NCBI RefSeq assembly: GCF_051401765.1
Contig: NW_027480440.1
Location: 3,534,001-3,598,000, forward strand
DNA from: Calliopsis andreniformis
Lineage: Eukaryota; Arthropoda; Insecta; Hymenoptera; Andrenidae
Direction: 5' to 3'
Length of the DNA: 64,000 bases
Part shown: one piece after another, positions 10,551 to 25,045 of the stretch
Position numbering within the stretch: the first letter of the stretch is position 1
Layout of the letters: the number at the start of each line of letters is the position of its first letter
The notes under the pieces: generated by a model
The model's database searches: none
What the model was told of the DNA's origin: nothing
Seen by the model: the letters and a program-made list of their open reading frames with translations, nothing else
Position numbers and translations under genes: made by a program

Positions 10551-13500
10551 TCCTCAATCCTCAGTCCTCAATCGTCAATCATCAATCCACAATCTTCAAT
10601 CCTCAATAATCAATCTCGTATCCTAGATCCTCAATCCCCAATACTCTATCCTTAATCCTCAATATTCAATCCTCTATCCCCAGTCCACAATCTTCAATCC
10701 CCAAAGCTCAATAATCAATCCTCAATTTCTCAGTCCTCAATCCCCAATCCTCAGTCCTCAATCATCAATCCTCAATACTCAAACCTCAATCCTCAACCGT
10801 CAGTCCTCGTCCTCAATCCTCAATACTCAATCTTCAATCCTCCATACTCAATCTTCAATCCTCAATCCGCAGTCATCAATCCTCAATCCTCAATCCTCAG
10901 TCATCAATCCTCAATCCTCAATCCTCATTCCTCAAACCTCCATCCTCAACCCTCAGTCCTCATCCTCAATTCTCAATTCTCAATCCTCAATCCTCAATCC
11001 TCAATCTTCAATCCTCAATAATCAATCTCGTATCCTAGATCCTCAATCCCCAATACTCTATCCTTAATCCTCAATATTCAATCCTCTATCCCCAGTCCAC
11101 AATCTTCAATCCCCAAAGCTCAATAATCAATCCTCAATCCTCAGTCCTCAATCACCAATCCTCAGTCCTCAATCCTCAATCCTCAATACTCAAACCTCAA
11201 TCCTCAATCCTCTATCCTCAATCATCAATCCTCAATCTTCAATACTCAATCCTCAATCCTCAATCATCAATCCTGAATCCTCAATCCTCAATCTTCAATC
11301 CTCAATACTCAGCCTTCAATCATCAATCCTCAATACTCAATCCTCAATCCTCAATACTCAATCATCAATCCTCAATCCTCAATCATCAACCTTCAATCCG
11401 CAATCCTCATTCCTCAAACCTCAATCCTCAACCCTCAGTCCTCAATCCTCAACCCTCAGTCCTCATCCTCAATTCTCAATTCTCAATCCTCAATACTCAA
11501 TCCTCAATCTTCAATCCTCAATAATCAATCTCCTATCCTAGACCCTCAATCCCCAATCCTCAATCATTAATCCTCAATCTTCAATCCTCAATCCACAGTC
11601 CTCGATCTTCAATCCTCAATGCTCAATCGTCAATTCTCAATCCTCAGGCATCAGTCCTCAATCCTCAATCCTCAATCCTCAATCCTCAACCGTCAGTCCT
11701 CGTCCTCAATCCTCAACTCTCAATACTTAATCCTCAATCCTCAATCTTCAATCATCAATACACAATCTTCAATCCTCAATCCTCAATCCTCAATCCTAAA
11801 ATCCTCAATCCTCAATATTCAACACACAACCCTCGACCATCAATCCTCAATACTCAACCATCAATACTCAATACTCAATACTCAATAGAATATCCTGAAT
11901 TCTCAGTCTTCAATACTCAATCCTCAATCTTTAATCTTCATGTCTCCATCCACAAACATCAATTCTCATCACTGAACACTCAACACTCAGTCCTCAATCT
12001 TCAATCCTCAATCCTGAATGCTCAAACCTCATTCCTCAAACCTCAATCCTCAACCCTCAGTCCTCATCCTCCATCCTCAATCCTCAATCCACAATCCTCA
12101 ATCTTCAATCCTCAATACTCAACATTCGATCCTCAATCCACAGTCCTCAATCCTCAAACCACAATCCTCAGTCCTCAATCCTCAATCCTCAATCCTCATA
12201 CCGCAATCCTCAACCGTCAGTCCTCGTCCTCAATCCTCAACTATGAATCCTCAATCCTCAATATTCAATCATCAATACTCAATCTTCAATCCTGAATCCT
12301 CAATCGTCAATCCTCAATCCTCAATCCTCAATCCTCAGTCCTCAAACCTCAATCCTGAATCCTCAATCCTCAGTTCTCAAACCTCAATCCTGAATCTTCA
12401 ATCCTGAATCCTCAATCTTCAGACCTCAGTCCTCAACAATCAGTTGTCAATTCTCAATCCTGAATACAATATCATCAATTCACAGTTATCAATACTCAAT
12501 ACTTATTCTGCAATCTTCAAACCTCTATTCACAAACATCAATTCTCATCACTGAACCCTCAACACTCAGTCCCCAATCCTCAATCTTCAATCCTCAACGC
12601 TCAATACTCAACACTCGGTCCTCTCTCTTCAATCCGCCATCCTCAATCCTCTATCCTCAAGCGTCAATCCTCAATCCTCAATCCTCAACCCTCAACCCTC
12701 AGTCCTCAAACCTCAATTCCGAATCCTCAATCCTGAATGCTCAATCTTCATCCCTCTGTCCGCAACAATCAATTGTCAATCCTCAATCCTCAATACAATA
12801 TCCTCAATTCACAGTTTTCAGTACTCAATCCCCAATCCTCAATCTTCAAATCTCAATCCACAGACATCAATTCTCATCACTCAACCCTCAACACTCAGTC
12901 CTCAATCTTCAATCCTCAATCCTCAATCCTCAATCTTCAATCCTCCATACTCAATCGTCAATCCTCAATCCTCAATCACCAATCCTCAATTCCCAATACT
13001 CTATCCTTAATCCTCAATATTCAATCCTCTATCCCCAGGCCACAATGTTCAATCCCCAAAGCTCAATAATCAATCCTCAATCCTCAGTCCTCAATCGTCA
13101 ATCATCAATCCACAATCTTCAATAGTCAATTCTCAATCCTCAATCCTCAATCCTCAATCCTCAATCCTCAGTCATCAATCCTCAATCTTCAATACTCAAT
13201 CCTCAATCCTCAATCCTGAATCCTCAATACTTAACCATCAATCCTCAATTCTCAATACTCAATAGAATATCCTGAATTCTTAGGATTCAATACTCAAACC
13301 TCAATCCTCAGCCCTCAGCACTCATCCTCCATCCTCAATCCTCAATCCTCAATCCTCAATCCTCAATCTTCAATCCTCAATACGCAATCTTCGATCCTCA
13401 ATCCTCAACACTCAATCCTCAATCCTCAATCCTCAGTCATGAATACTCAATCTTCAACACTCAATCCTCAATCCTCAATCCTCAATCCTCAATCCTCAAT

Positions 13501-14303
13501 CCTCAATCCTCGTTCCTCAAACCTCAAACCTCAACCCTCAGTCCTCATCCTCAATTCTCAATTCTCAATCCTCAATCCTCAATTCTCAATCTTCAATCCT
13601 CAATAATCAATCTCCAATCCTAGATCCTCAATCCCCAATCCTCAATCGTTAATCCTCTATCTTCAATCCTCAATCCCCAGTCCTCAATCCTCAATACTCA
13701 ATCTTCAATCCTCAATCCTCAATTCTCAATCCTCAATACTCAATCCTCAATTGTCAATCCTCAGTTCCCTATCCTCAATCTTCAATCCTCCATCCTCAAT
13801 CCTCAATCCTCAATCCTCAATCTTCAATCCTCAATACTCAATCTTCAATTCTCAATCCTCAATCCTCAATCCTCAATCCTCAATCCTCAATCCTCAATCT
13901 TCAATCCTCAACCGTCAGTCCTCGTCCTCAATCCTCAACACTCAATCCTCAATCCTGAATCTTCAATCATCAATACTCAATCTTCAATACTCAATCCTCA
14001 ACCCTCAATCCTCAATCCTCAATCTTCAATTTTCATGTCTCCTTCCACAAACATCAATTCTCATCACTCAACCATCAACACTCAGTTCTCAACCTTCAGT
14101 CCTCAATCCTCAATACTCAATCCTCAGTCCTCAGTCCTCAATCTTCAATACTCAATCCTCAATCCTAAAATCCTCAATCCTCAATCCTCAATCCCCAATC
14201 CTCAATCTTCAATCCTCAATTCTCAATCCTCAAGCCTCGATCCTCAATCCTCAATCTTCAATCCTGAATACTCAATCTTCAACCCTCAATCCTCAATCCT
14301 CAA

Positions 14304-17300
14304 TCCTCAATCCTCAATCATCAATTCCCAACCCTCAATCCTCTGTCCTCAGTCCTCAAACCTCAATCCTCAACCCTCAGCCCTCATTCTCAATCCTCAA
14401 TACACAACCCTCAATCCTCAATATTCAATCCTCAATACTCAATCTTCAATCCTGATTATACAATCCTCAATACCCAATCCTCAGCCTTCAACCCTCAATC
14501 CTCAATCCTCAATTCTCAATCCTCAATCATCAATCCTCAGACCTCAAACATAAATACTCAGCCCTCAGTCCTCGTCCTCAATCAACAACCCTCAGTCCTC
14601 AATCCTCAATCTTCAATCATCAATATTCAGTCTTCAATCCTCAATCCTCAATCCTCAATGTTCAATCATCAATCCTCAATCCTCAGTCCTCAATCCTCAA
14701 CCCTCAATCCTCAATCCTCAATCTTCAATCGTCAATACTCGATCTTCAATCCTCAATCTTCAATCCTCAATCTTCAATCCTCAATCCTCAATATTCAACA
14801 CACAGCCCTCAACCATCAATCCTCAATACTCAACCATCAATCTTCAATTCTCAGTACTCTATAGAATATCCTGGATTCTCATGGTTCAATACTCAATCCA
14901 CATTATTCAATAATCAAATCTCAATCCTCAAACATCAATCCTCAACACTCAATCCTCAACACTCAGTCCTCTCTCTTCAATCCTCCATCCTCAATCCTCA
15001 ATCCTGAGGCGTCAATCCTCAATCCTCAATCCTCAATCCTCAATCCTCGATCTTCAATCCTCAATACTTAATCTTCAATCCTCAATCCTGAATCCTCAAC
15101 ACTCAATCCTCAATCCTCAATCCTCAATCGTCAATCTTCACTCCTCAATACTCAATCTTCAATCCTCAGTCCTCAATCCTCAATCCACATTCTTCAATCC
15201 TCAATTCCCTATCCTCAATCCTCAATCCTCAATCCTCAATCCCCAATCCTCAATCCTCAATCCTCAATCCTCAATCCTCAATCTTCAATCCTCAGTCCCA
15301 AATCCTCAATCTTCAATACTCAATCCTCAATCCTCAATCCCCCATCCTCAATCCTCAATCCTCATTCTTCAATCCTCAATACCCAATCCTCAAACTTCAA
15401 TCCTCAATCCCCAAACCTCAATTTCCAATCCTCAATCCTCAATTCTCAATCCTCAATCCTCAGTCCTCAGTCCTCAAACCCCAATCCTCAACCCTCAGAC
15501 CTCAACCTCATTCCTCAATCCTCAACCCTCAGTCCTCCGTCCTCAAACCTCAAACCTCAGACCTCAGGCCTCATCCTCAATACTCAATCCTCAATCCTCA
15601 ATCCTCAACCTTCAATCCTCAATACTCAATTTTCAATCCTCAATCCTCAGTCCTCAAACCTCAATTCTGAATCCTGAATACTCAATCTTCAATCCTCAAT
15701 CCTCAGTCCTCAATACTCTACCATCAATCTTCAATCCTCAATCCTCAATGCTCAATACTCAATCCTCATTCTTCAATCCTCAATACCCAATCCTCAATCT
15801 TCAATCCTGAATCCTCAATGCTCAATTCTCAATCCTCAGTCCTCAATCCTCAATCCTCAATCCTCATATCTCAATCCTCAACCGTCAGTCCTCGTCCTCA
15901 ATCCTCAATATTCAATCATCAATAATCAGTCTTCAATCCTCAATCCTCAATCCTCAATCCTCAATCCTCAATCCTCAATCCTCAATCCTCAGTCCACAAT
16001 CCTCAATCCTGAATCTTCAATCATGAATCCTCAATCTTCAGACCTCAGTCCTCAACAATCAGTTGTCAATTCTCAATTCTCAATACAACATCATCAATTC
16101 ACAGTTTTCAATACTCAATACTCAATCTGCAATCTTCAAATCTCTATCCACAAACATCAATTCTCATCACTGAACCCTCATAACTCAGACCACAATCCTC
16201 AATCTTCAATCCTCAATCGTCAATCCTCAATCCTCAATCCTCAATCTTCAATCCTCAATACTCAATCTTCAATCCTCAATCCTCAGTTCCCAATCCTCAA
16301 TCCTCAATCCTCAATAGTCAGTCTTCAATCCTCAATACTCAATCTGCAATCCTCAGTCCTCAATCCCCAATCCTCAATCCTCAATCCTCAATACTCAGTC
16401 ATCAATCCTCGATCTTCAATACTCAATCCTCAATCCTCAATCCTCAATCCTCAATCCTCAATCCTCAATCCTCAATCCTCATTCCTCAAACCTCAATCCT
16501 CAGCCCTCAGTCCTCATCCTCAATTCTCAATTCTCAATCCTCAAACCTCAATCCTAAATCTTCAATCCTCAATAATCAATCTCCTATCCTAGATCCTCAA
16601 TCCCCAATACTCTATCCTTAATCCTCAATATTCAATCCTCTATCCCCAGGCCACAATCTACAATCCCCAAAGCTCAATAATCAATCCTCAATCCTCAGTC
16701 CTCAATCGTCAATCATCAATCCACAATCTTCAATCCTCAATAATCAATCTCGTATCCTAGATCCTCAATCCCCAATACTCTATCCTTAATCCTCAATATT
16801 CAATCCTCTATCCCCAGTCCACAATCTTCAATCCCCAAAGCTCAATAATCAATCCTCAATTTCTCAGTCCTCAATCCCCAATCCTCAGTCCTCAATCATC
16901 AATCCTCAATACTCAAACCTCAATCCTCAACCGTCAGTCCTCGTCCTCAATCCTCAATACTCAATCTTCAATCCTCCATACTCAATCTTCAATCCTCAAT
17001 CCGCAGTCATCAATCCTCAATCCTCAATCCTCAGTCATCAATCCTCAATCCTCAATCCTCATTCCTCAAACCTCCATCCTCAACCCTCAGTCCTCATCCT
17101 CAATTCTCAATTCTCAATCCTCAATCCTCAATCCTCAATCTTCAATCCTCAATAATCAATCTCGTATCCTAGATCCTCAATCCCCAATACTCTATCCTTA
17201 ATCCTCAATATTCAATCCTCTATCCCCAGTCCACAATCTTCAATCCCCAAAGCTCAATAATCAATCCTCAATCCTCAGTCCTCAATCACCAATCCTCAGT

Positions 17301-20300
17301 CCTCAATCCTCAATCCTCAATACTCAAACCTCAATCCTCAATCCTCTATCCTCAATCATCAATCCTCAATCTTCAATACTCAATCCTCAATCCTCAATCA
17401 TCAATCCTGAATCCTCAATCCTCAATCTTCAATCCTCAATACTCAGCCTTCAATCATCAATCCTCAATACTCAATCCTCAATCCTCAATACTCAATCATC
17501 AATCCTCAATCCTCAATCATCAACCTTCAATCCGCAATCCTCATTCCTCAAACCTCAATCCTCAACCCTCAGTCCTCAATCCTCAACCCTCAGTCCTCAT
17601 CCTCAATTCTCAATTCTCAATCCTCAATACTCAATCCTCAATCTTCAATCCTCAATAATCAATCTCCTATCCTAGACCCTCAATCCCCAATCCTCAATCA
17701 TTAATCCTCAATCTTCAATCCTCAATCCACAGTCCTCGATCTTCAATCCTCAATGCTCAATCGTCAATTCTCAATCCTCAGGCATCAGTCCTCAATCCTC
17801 AATCCTCAATCCTCAATCCTCAACCGTCAGTCCTCGTCCTCAATCCTCAACTCTCAATACTTAATCCTCAATCCTCAATCTTCAATCATCAATACACAAT
17901 CTTCAATCCTCAATCCTCAATCCTCAATCCTAAAATCCTCAATCCTCAATATTCAACACACAACCCTCGACCATCAATCCTCAATACTCAACCATCAATA
18001 CTCAATACTCAATACTCAATAGAATATCCTGAATTCTCAGTCTTCAATACTCAATCCTCAATCTTTAATCTTCATGTCTCCATCCACAAACATCAATTCT
18101 CATCACTGAACACTCAACACTCAGTCCTCAATCTTCAATCCTCAATCCTGAATGCTCAAACCTCATTCCTCAAACCTCAATCCTCAACCCTCAGTCCTCA
18201 TCCTCCATCCTCAATCCTCAATCCACAATCCTCAATCTTCAATCCTCAATACTCAACATTCGATCCTCAATCCACAGTCCTCAATCCTCAAACCACAATC
18301 CTCAGTCCTCAATCCTCAATCCTCAATCCTCATACCGCAATCCTCAACCGTCAGTCCTCGTCCTCAATCCTCAACTATGAATCCTCAATCCTCAATATTC
18401 AATCATCAATACTCAATCTTCAATCCTGAATCCTCAATCGTCAATCCTCAATCCTCAATCCTCAATCCTCAGTCCTCAAACCTCAATCCTGAATCCTCAA
18501 TCCTCAGTTCTCAAACCTCAATCCTGAATCTTCAATCCTGAATCCTCAATCTTCAGACCTCAGTCCTCAACAATCAGTTGTCAATTCTCAATCCTGAATA
18601 CAATATCATCAATTCACAGTTATCAATACTCAATACTTATTCTGCAATCTTCAAGCCTCTATTCACAAACATCAATTCTCATCACTGAACCCTCAACACT
18701 CAGTCCCCAATCCTCAATCTTCAATCCTCAACGCTCAATACTCAACACTCGGTCCTCTCTCTTCAATCCGCCATCCTCAATCCTCTATCCTCAAGCGTCA
18801 ATCCTCAATCCTCAATCCTCAACCCTCAACCCTCAGTCCTCAAACCTCAATTCCGAATCCTCAATCCTGAATGCTCAATCTTCATCCCTCTGTCCGCAAC
18901 AATCAATTGTCAATCCTCAATCCTCAATACAATATCCTCAATTCACAGTTTTCAGTACTCAATCCCCAATCCTCAATCTTCAAATCTCAATCCACAGACA
19001 TCAATTCTCATCACTCAACCCTCAACACTCAGTCCTCAATCTTCAATCCTCAATCCTCAATCCTCAATCTTCAATCCTCCATACTCAATCGTCAATCCTC
19101 AATCCTCAATCACCAATCCTCAATTCCCAATACTCTATCCTTAATCCTCAATATTCAATCCTCTATCCCCAGGCCACAATGTTCAATCCCCAAAGCTCAA
19201 TAATCAATCCTCAATCCTCAGTCCTCAATCGTCAATCATCAATCCACAATCTTCAATAGTCAATTCTCAATCCTCAATCCTCAATCCTCAATCCTCAATC
19301 CTCAGTCATCAATCCTCAATCTTCAATACTCAATCCTCAATCCTCAATCCTGAATCCTCAATACTTAACCATCAATCCTCAATTCTCAATACTCAATAGA
19401 ATATCCTGAATTCTTAGGATTCAATACTCAAACCTCAATCCTCAGCCCTCAGCACTCATCCTCCATCCTCAATCCTCAATCCTCAATCCTCAATCCTCAA
19501 TCTTCAATCCTCAATACGCAATCTTCGATCCTCAATCCTCAACACTCAATCCTCAATCCTCAATCCTCAGTCATGAATACTCAATCTTCAACACTCAATC
19601 CTCAATCCTCAATCCTCAATCCTCAATCCTCAATCCTCAATCCTCGTTCCTCAAACCTCAAACCTCAACCCTCAGTCCTCATCCTCAATTCTCAATTCTC
19701 AATCCTCAATCCTCAATTCTCAATCTTCAATCCTCAATAATCAATCTCCAATCCTAGATCCTCAATCCCCAATCCTCAATCGTTAATCCTCTATCTTCAA
19801 TCCTCAATCCCCAGTCCTCCATCCTCAATACTCAATCTTCAATCCTCAATCCTCAATTCTCAATCCTCAATACTCAATCCTCAATTGTCAATCCTCAGTT
19901 CCCTATCCTCAATCTTCAATCCTCCATCCTCAATCCTCAATCCTCAATCCTCAATCTTCAATCCTCAATACTCAATCTTCAATTCTCAATCCTCAATCCT
20001 CAATCCTCAATCCTCAATCCTCAATCCTCAATCTTCAATCCTCAACCGTCAGTCCTCGTCCTCAATCCTCAACACTCAATCCTCAATCCTGAATCTTCAA
20101 TCATCAATACTCAATCTTCAATACTCAATCCTCAACCCTCAATCCTCAATCCTCAATCTTCAATTTTCATGTCTCCTTCCACAAACATCAATTCTCATCA
20201 CTCAACCATCAACACTCAGTTCTCAACCTTCAGTCCTCAATCCTCAATACTCAATCCTCAGTCCTCAGTCCTCAATCTTCAATACTCAATCCTCAATCCT

Positions 20301-20437
20301 AAAATCCTCAATCCTCAATCCTCAATCCCCAATCCTCAATCTTCAATCCTCAATTCTCAATCCTCAAGCCTCGATCCTCAATCCTCAATCTTCAATCCTG
20401 AATACTCAATCTTCAATCCTCAATCCTCAATCCTCAA
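14304..20437 (+). repeat. 6134-bp higher-order tandem unit, copy 2
   Basis: This is the near-identical second copy of the preceding 6134-bp unit. The match ends near 20414: copy 1 at that point runs into AACCCTCAAT (14281), while this copy continues with AATCCTCAAT and a GTCAGTCATGAATA motif. Its last 1.3 kb, from about 19100, is also the beginning of the next (5946-bp) unit. The newer unit was therefore copied from sequence already inside this one. Confidence 0.92.
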
Positions 20438-23400
20438 TCCTCAATCGTCAGTCATGAATACTCAATCTTCAGTACTCATCCTCAATCCTCAATCCTCAAT
20501 CCTCAATCCTCAATCCTCAATCCTCATTCCTCAAACATCAATCCTCAACCCTCAGTCCTCATCCTCAATTCTCAATTCTCAATTCTCAAACCTCAATCCT
20601 CAACTCTCAATCTTCAAACCTCAATAATCAATCTCGAATCCTAGATCCTCAATCCCCAATCCTCAATCGTTAATCCTCAATCTTCAATCCTCAAACCACA
20701 GTCCTCAATCCTCAATACTCAATCTTCAATCCTCAATCCTCAATCCTCAATCCTCAATACTCAATCCTCAATCCCCGATCCTCAATCTTCAATCCTCAAT
20801 CCTCAATCCTCAGTCCTCATTCCTCAATCTTCAATCCTCAATACTCAATCTTCAATTCTCAATCCGCAATCCTCAATCCTCAATCCTCAATCCTCAATCC
20901 TCAAACTTCAATCCTCAAACGTCAGTCCTCGTACTCAATCCTCAACCCTCAACCCTCAATCCTCAATCTTCAATCCTCAATCCTTAATCCTCAACCCTCA
21001 ATACTAAATCCTCAATCCCCGATCCTCAATCTTCAATCCTCAATCCTCAATCCTCAATCCTCAGTCCTCAATCGTCAAACATCAATCCACAATCTTCAAT
21101 AGTCAATCCTCAATCCTCAATCCTCAATCCTCAATCCTCAATCCTCAGTCATCAATCCTCAATCTTCAATACTCAATCCTCAATCCTCAATCCTCAATCC
21201 TCAATACTTAACCATCAATCCTCAATTCTCAATACTCAATAGAATATCCTGAATTCTTAGGATTCAATACTCAAACCTCAATCCTCAGCCCTCAGCACTC
21301 ATCCTCCATCCTCAATCCTCAACCCTCAATACTCAATCTTCAATCCTCAATACGCAATCTTCGATCCTCAATCCTCAACCCTCAATCCTCAATCCTCAAT
21401 CCTCAGTCATGAATACTCAATCTTCAACACTCAATCCTCAATCCTCAATCCTCAATCCTCAATCTTCAATCCTCAATCCTCGTTCCTCAAACCTCAATCC
21501 TCAACCCTCAGTCCTCATCCTCAATTCTCAATTCTCAATCCTCAATCCTCAATTCTCAATCTTCAATCCTCAATAATCAATCTCCAATCCTAGATCCTCA
21601 ATCCCCAATCCTCAATCGTTAATCCTCTATCTTCAATCCTCAATCCCCAGTCCTCAATCCTCAATACTCAATCTTCAATCCTCAATCCTCAATTCTCAAT
21701 CCTCAATACTCAATCCTCAATTGTCAATCCTCAGTCCCCTATCCTCAATCTTCAATCCTCCATCCTCAATCCTCAATCCTCAATCCTCAATCTTCAATCC
21801 TCAATACTCAATCTTCAATTCTCAATCCTCAATCCTCAATCCTCAATCCTCAATCCTCAATCCTCAATCTTCAATCCCCAACCGTCAGTCCTCGTCCTCA
21901 ATCCTCAACACTCAATCCTCAATCCTGAATCTTCAATCATCAATACTCAATCTTCAATACTCAATCCTCAACCCTCAATCCTCAATCCTCAATCTTCAAT
22001 CTTCATGTCTCCTTCCACAAACATCAATTCTCATCACTCAACCATCAACACTCAGTCCTCAACCTTCAGTCCTCAATCCTCAATACTCAATCCTCAGTCC
22101 TCAGTCCTCAATCTTCAATACTCAACCCTCAAACCTAAAATCCTCAATCCTCAATCCTCAATCCCCAATCCTCAATCTTCAATCCTCAATTCTCAATCCT
22201 CAAGCCTCGATCCTCAATCCTCAATCTTCAATCCTGAATACTCAATCTTCAATCCTCAATCCTCAATCCTCAATTCTCAATCGTCAGTCTTCAATCCTCA
22301 ATACTCAATCATCAATCCTCAATTCTCAATCCTCAAGCCTCGATCCTCAATCCTCAATCTTCAATCCTGAATACTCAATCTTCAATCCTCAATCCTCAAT
22401 CCTCAATCCTCAATCCTCAATCGTCAGTCTTCAATCCTCAATACACAATCATCAATCCTCAATCCTCAATCCTCAATCCTCAATCCTCATTCTTCAATCC
22501 TCAATACCCAATCCTCATTCTTCAGTCCTCAATCCTCAATCCTCAATTCTCAACGCTCACCCCTCATCGTCAGTCCGCAATCCTCAATCCTCAATCCTCA
22601 ATCTTCAATCCTCAATACTCAATCTTCAATCCTCAGTCCTCAAACCTTAATTCTGAATTCTCAATCCTGAATCCTCAATCTTCTGCTCGCAGTCCTCAAC
22701 AATCAGTAGTCAATCCTCAATCCTCAATAGAATATCCTCAATTCACAGTTTTCAATACCCAATACTCAATCTGCAACCTACCAACCTCTATCCACAAACA
22801 TCAATTCTCATCACCCAACCCTCAACACTCAGTCCTCAATGTTCAATCCTCAATCCTCAATTCTCAATCTTCATTCCTCAATACTGAATCCTCAATACTC
22901 AATACACAATCTTCAATCCTCAATCCTCAATCCTCAATCCTCAATCCTCAATCGTCAATCCTCAATCCTCAATCATCAATCCTCAATCTTCAATACTCAA
23001 TCCTCAATCCTCAATCCTCAATCCTCAATACTCAACCATCAATCCTCAATTCTAAATACTCAATAGAATATCCTGAATTCTCAGTATTCAATACTCAAAC
23101 CTCAATCCTCAACCCTCAGCCCTCATCCTCCACTCTCAATCCTCAATCCTCAAACCTCAACCTTCATTCCTCAATACTCAATCTTCGATCCTCAATCCTC
23201 AACCCTCAATCCTCAATACTCAATCTTCAATCATCAATACTCAATCTTCAATCCTCAATTCTCAATCCTCAATCCTCAACCCTCAAACCTCAATATTCAA
23301 CACAAAACCATCAACCATCAATTCTCAATACTCAACCATCAATCCTCAATCCTCAGTCCTCAAATCTCAATTCCGAATCCTCAATCCTGAATGCTCAATC

Positions 23401-25045
23401 TTCAGCCCTCAGTCCGCAACAATCAATTGTGAAATCTCAATCCTCAATAGAATATCCTCAATTCACAGTTTTCAATACTCAATCCCCAGTCTTCAATTTT
23501 CAAATCTCAATCCACAGACATCAATTCTCATCACTCAACTCTCAACACTCAGGACTCAATCTTCAATCCTCAGTCCTCAAACCTTAATTCTGAATTCTCA
23601 ATCCTGAATCCTCAATCTTCTGCTCGCAGTCCTCAACAATCAGTAGTCAATCCTCAATCCTCAATAGAATATCCTCAATTCACAGTTTTCAATACCCAAT
23701 ACTCAATCTGCAACCTACCAACCTCTATCCACAAACATCAATTCTCATCACCCAACCCTCAACACTCAGTCCTCAATGTTCAATCCTCAATCCTCAATTC
23801 TCAATCTTCATTCCTCAATACTGAATCCTCAATACTCAATACACAATCTTCAATCCTCAATCCTCAATCCTCAATCCTCAATCCTCAATCGTCAATCCTC
23901 AATCCTCAATCATCAATCCTCAATCTTCAATACTCAATCCTCAATCCTCAATCCTCAATCCTCAATACTCAACCATCAATCCTCAATTCTAAATACTCAA
24001 TAGAATATCCTGAATTCTCAGTATTCAATACTCAAACCTCAATCCTCAACCCTCAGCCCTCATCCTCCACTCTCAATCCTCAATCCTCAAACCTCAACCT
24101 TCATTCCTCAATACTCAATCTTCGATCCTCAATCCTCAACCCTCAATCCTCAATACTCAATCTTCAATCATCAATACTCAATCTTCAATCCTCAATTCTC
24201 AATCCTCAATCCTCAACCCTCAAACCTCAATATTCAACACAAAACCATCAACCATCAATTCTCAATACTCAACCATCAATCCTCAATCCTCAGTCCTCAA
24301 ATCTCAATTCCGAATCCTCAATCCTGAATGCTCAATCTTCAGCCCTCAGTCCGCAACAATCAATTGTGAAATCTCAATCCTCAATAGAATATCCTCAATT
24401 CACAGTTTTCAATACTCAATCCCCAGTCTTCAATTTTCAAATCTCAATCCACAGACATCAATTCTCATCACTCAACTCTCAACACTCAGGACTCAATCTT
24501 CAATCCTCAATCCTCAATCCTCAATATTCAATCCTCCATACTCAATCGTCAATCCTCAATCCTCAATCATCAATCCTCAATCCTGAATCCTCAGTCATTA
24601 ATCCTCAATCTTCAATACTCAATCCTCAATCCTCAATCCTCAATCCTCAATCCTCAATCCTCAAACATCATTCCTCAAACCTCAATCCTCAACCCTGAGT
24701 CCTCATCCTCCATCCTCAATCCTCAATCCTCAATCCTCAATCCTCAATCCTCAATCCTCAATCCTCAGTCCTCAAACCTCAATCCTGAATCTTCAATCCT
24801 GAGTCCTCAATCTTCAGACCTCAGTCCTCAACAATCAGTTGTCAATTCTCAATTCTCAATACAATATCATCAATTCACAGTTTTCAATACTCAATACTCA
24901 ATCTGCAATCTTCAAATCTCTATCCACAAACATCAATCATCATCACTGAACCCTCATAACTCAGTCCTCAATCCTCGATCCTCAATCCTCAATCCTCATT
25001 CTTCAATCGTCAACACCCAATCCTCAATCTTCAATCCTCAATCCT
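19100..25045 (+). repeat. 5946-bp higher-order unit, copy 1
   Basis: CTATCCTTAATCC at 19135 recurs at 25081, and markers throughout the unit recur at the same offset of 5946 (for example 20169/26115, 21721/27667, 22839/28785). It contains two similar sub-blocks starting near 19885 and 21721, each with a GTCAATCCTCAGT start and a CTTCATGTCTCCTTCC motif (near 20167 and 22003; the colinear site in the previous unit is near 14033). It also contains a doubled 937-bp segment that its partner has only once. Confidence 0.9.
22625..24498 (+). repeat. 937-bp subunit, two tandem copies
   Basis: ACCTTAATTCTGAATTC at 22644 recurs at 23581 (offset 937), and the match runs from about 22625-23561 to 23562-24498 with essentially no differences visible. 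The length is 134 heptamers minus one base. The subunit contains one 6-bp unit (CTCATC in the CCCTCATCCTCCACTC stretch), which accounts for the missing base. Each copy holds two TTCACAG cassettes (22741 and 23460; 23679 and 24399). The equivalent region in the next 5.9-kb partner (about 28571-29507) has a single copy. Confidence 0.92.

Larger units (their letters stand above)
8170..14303 (+). repeat. 6134-bp higher-order tandem unit, copy 1
   Basis: TCAATTCCCA at 8187 recurs at 14321, and the match then holds at a constant offset of 6134 to about 14280/20414. The two copies abut head to tail, which is the signature of one unequal exchange or a segmental tandem duplication. Only isolated base differences are visible, for example AGTCCACA near 10054 against AGACCACA near 16188. 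The length is 877 heptamers minus 5 bases, consistent with several 6-bp phase-slip units inside. The unit contains three closely spaced CCTAGATCC cassettes (10454, 10622, 11034) and the TTCACAG cassettes at 9964, 12479 and 12808. Confidence 0.92.
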
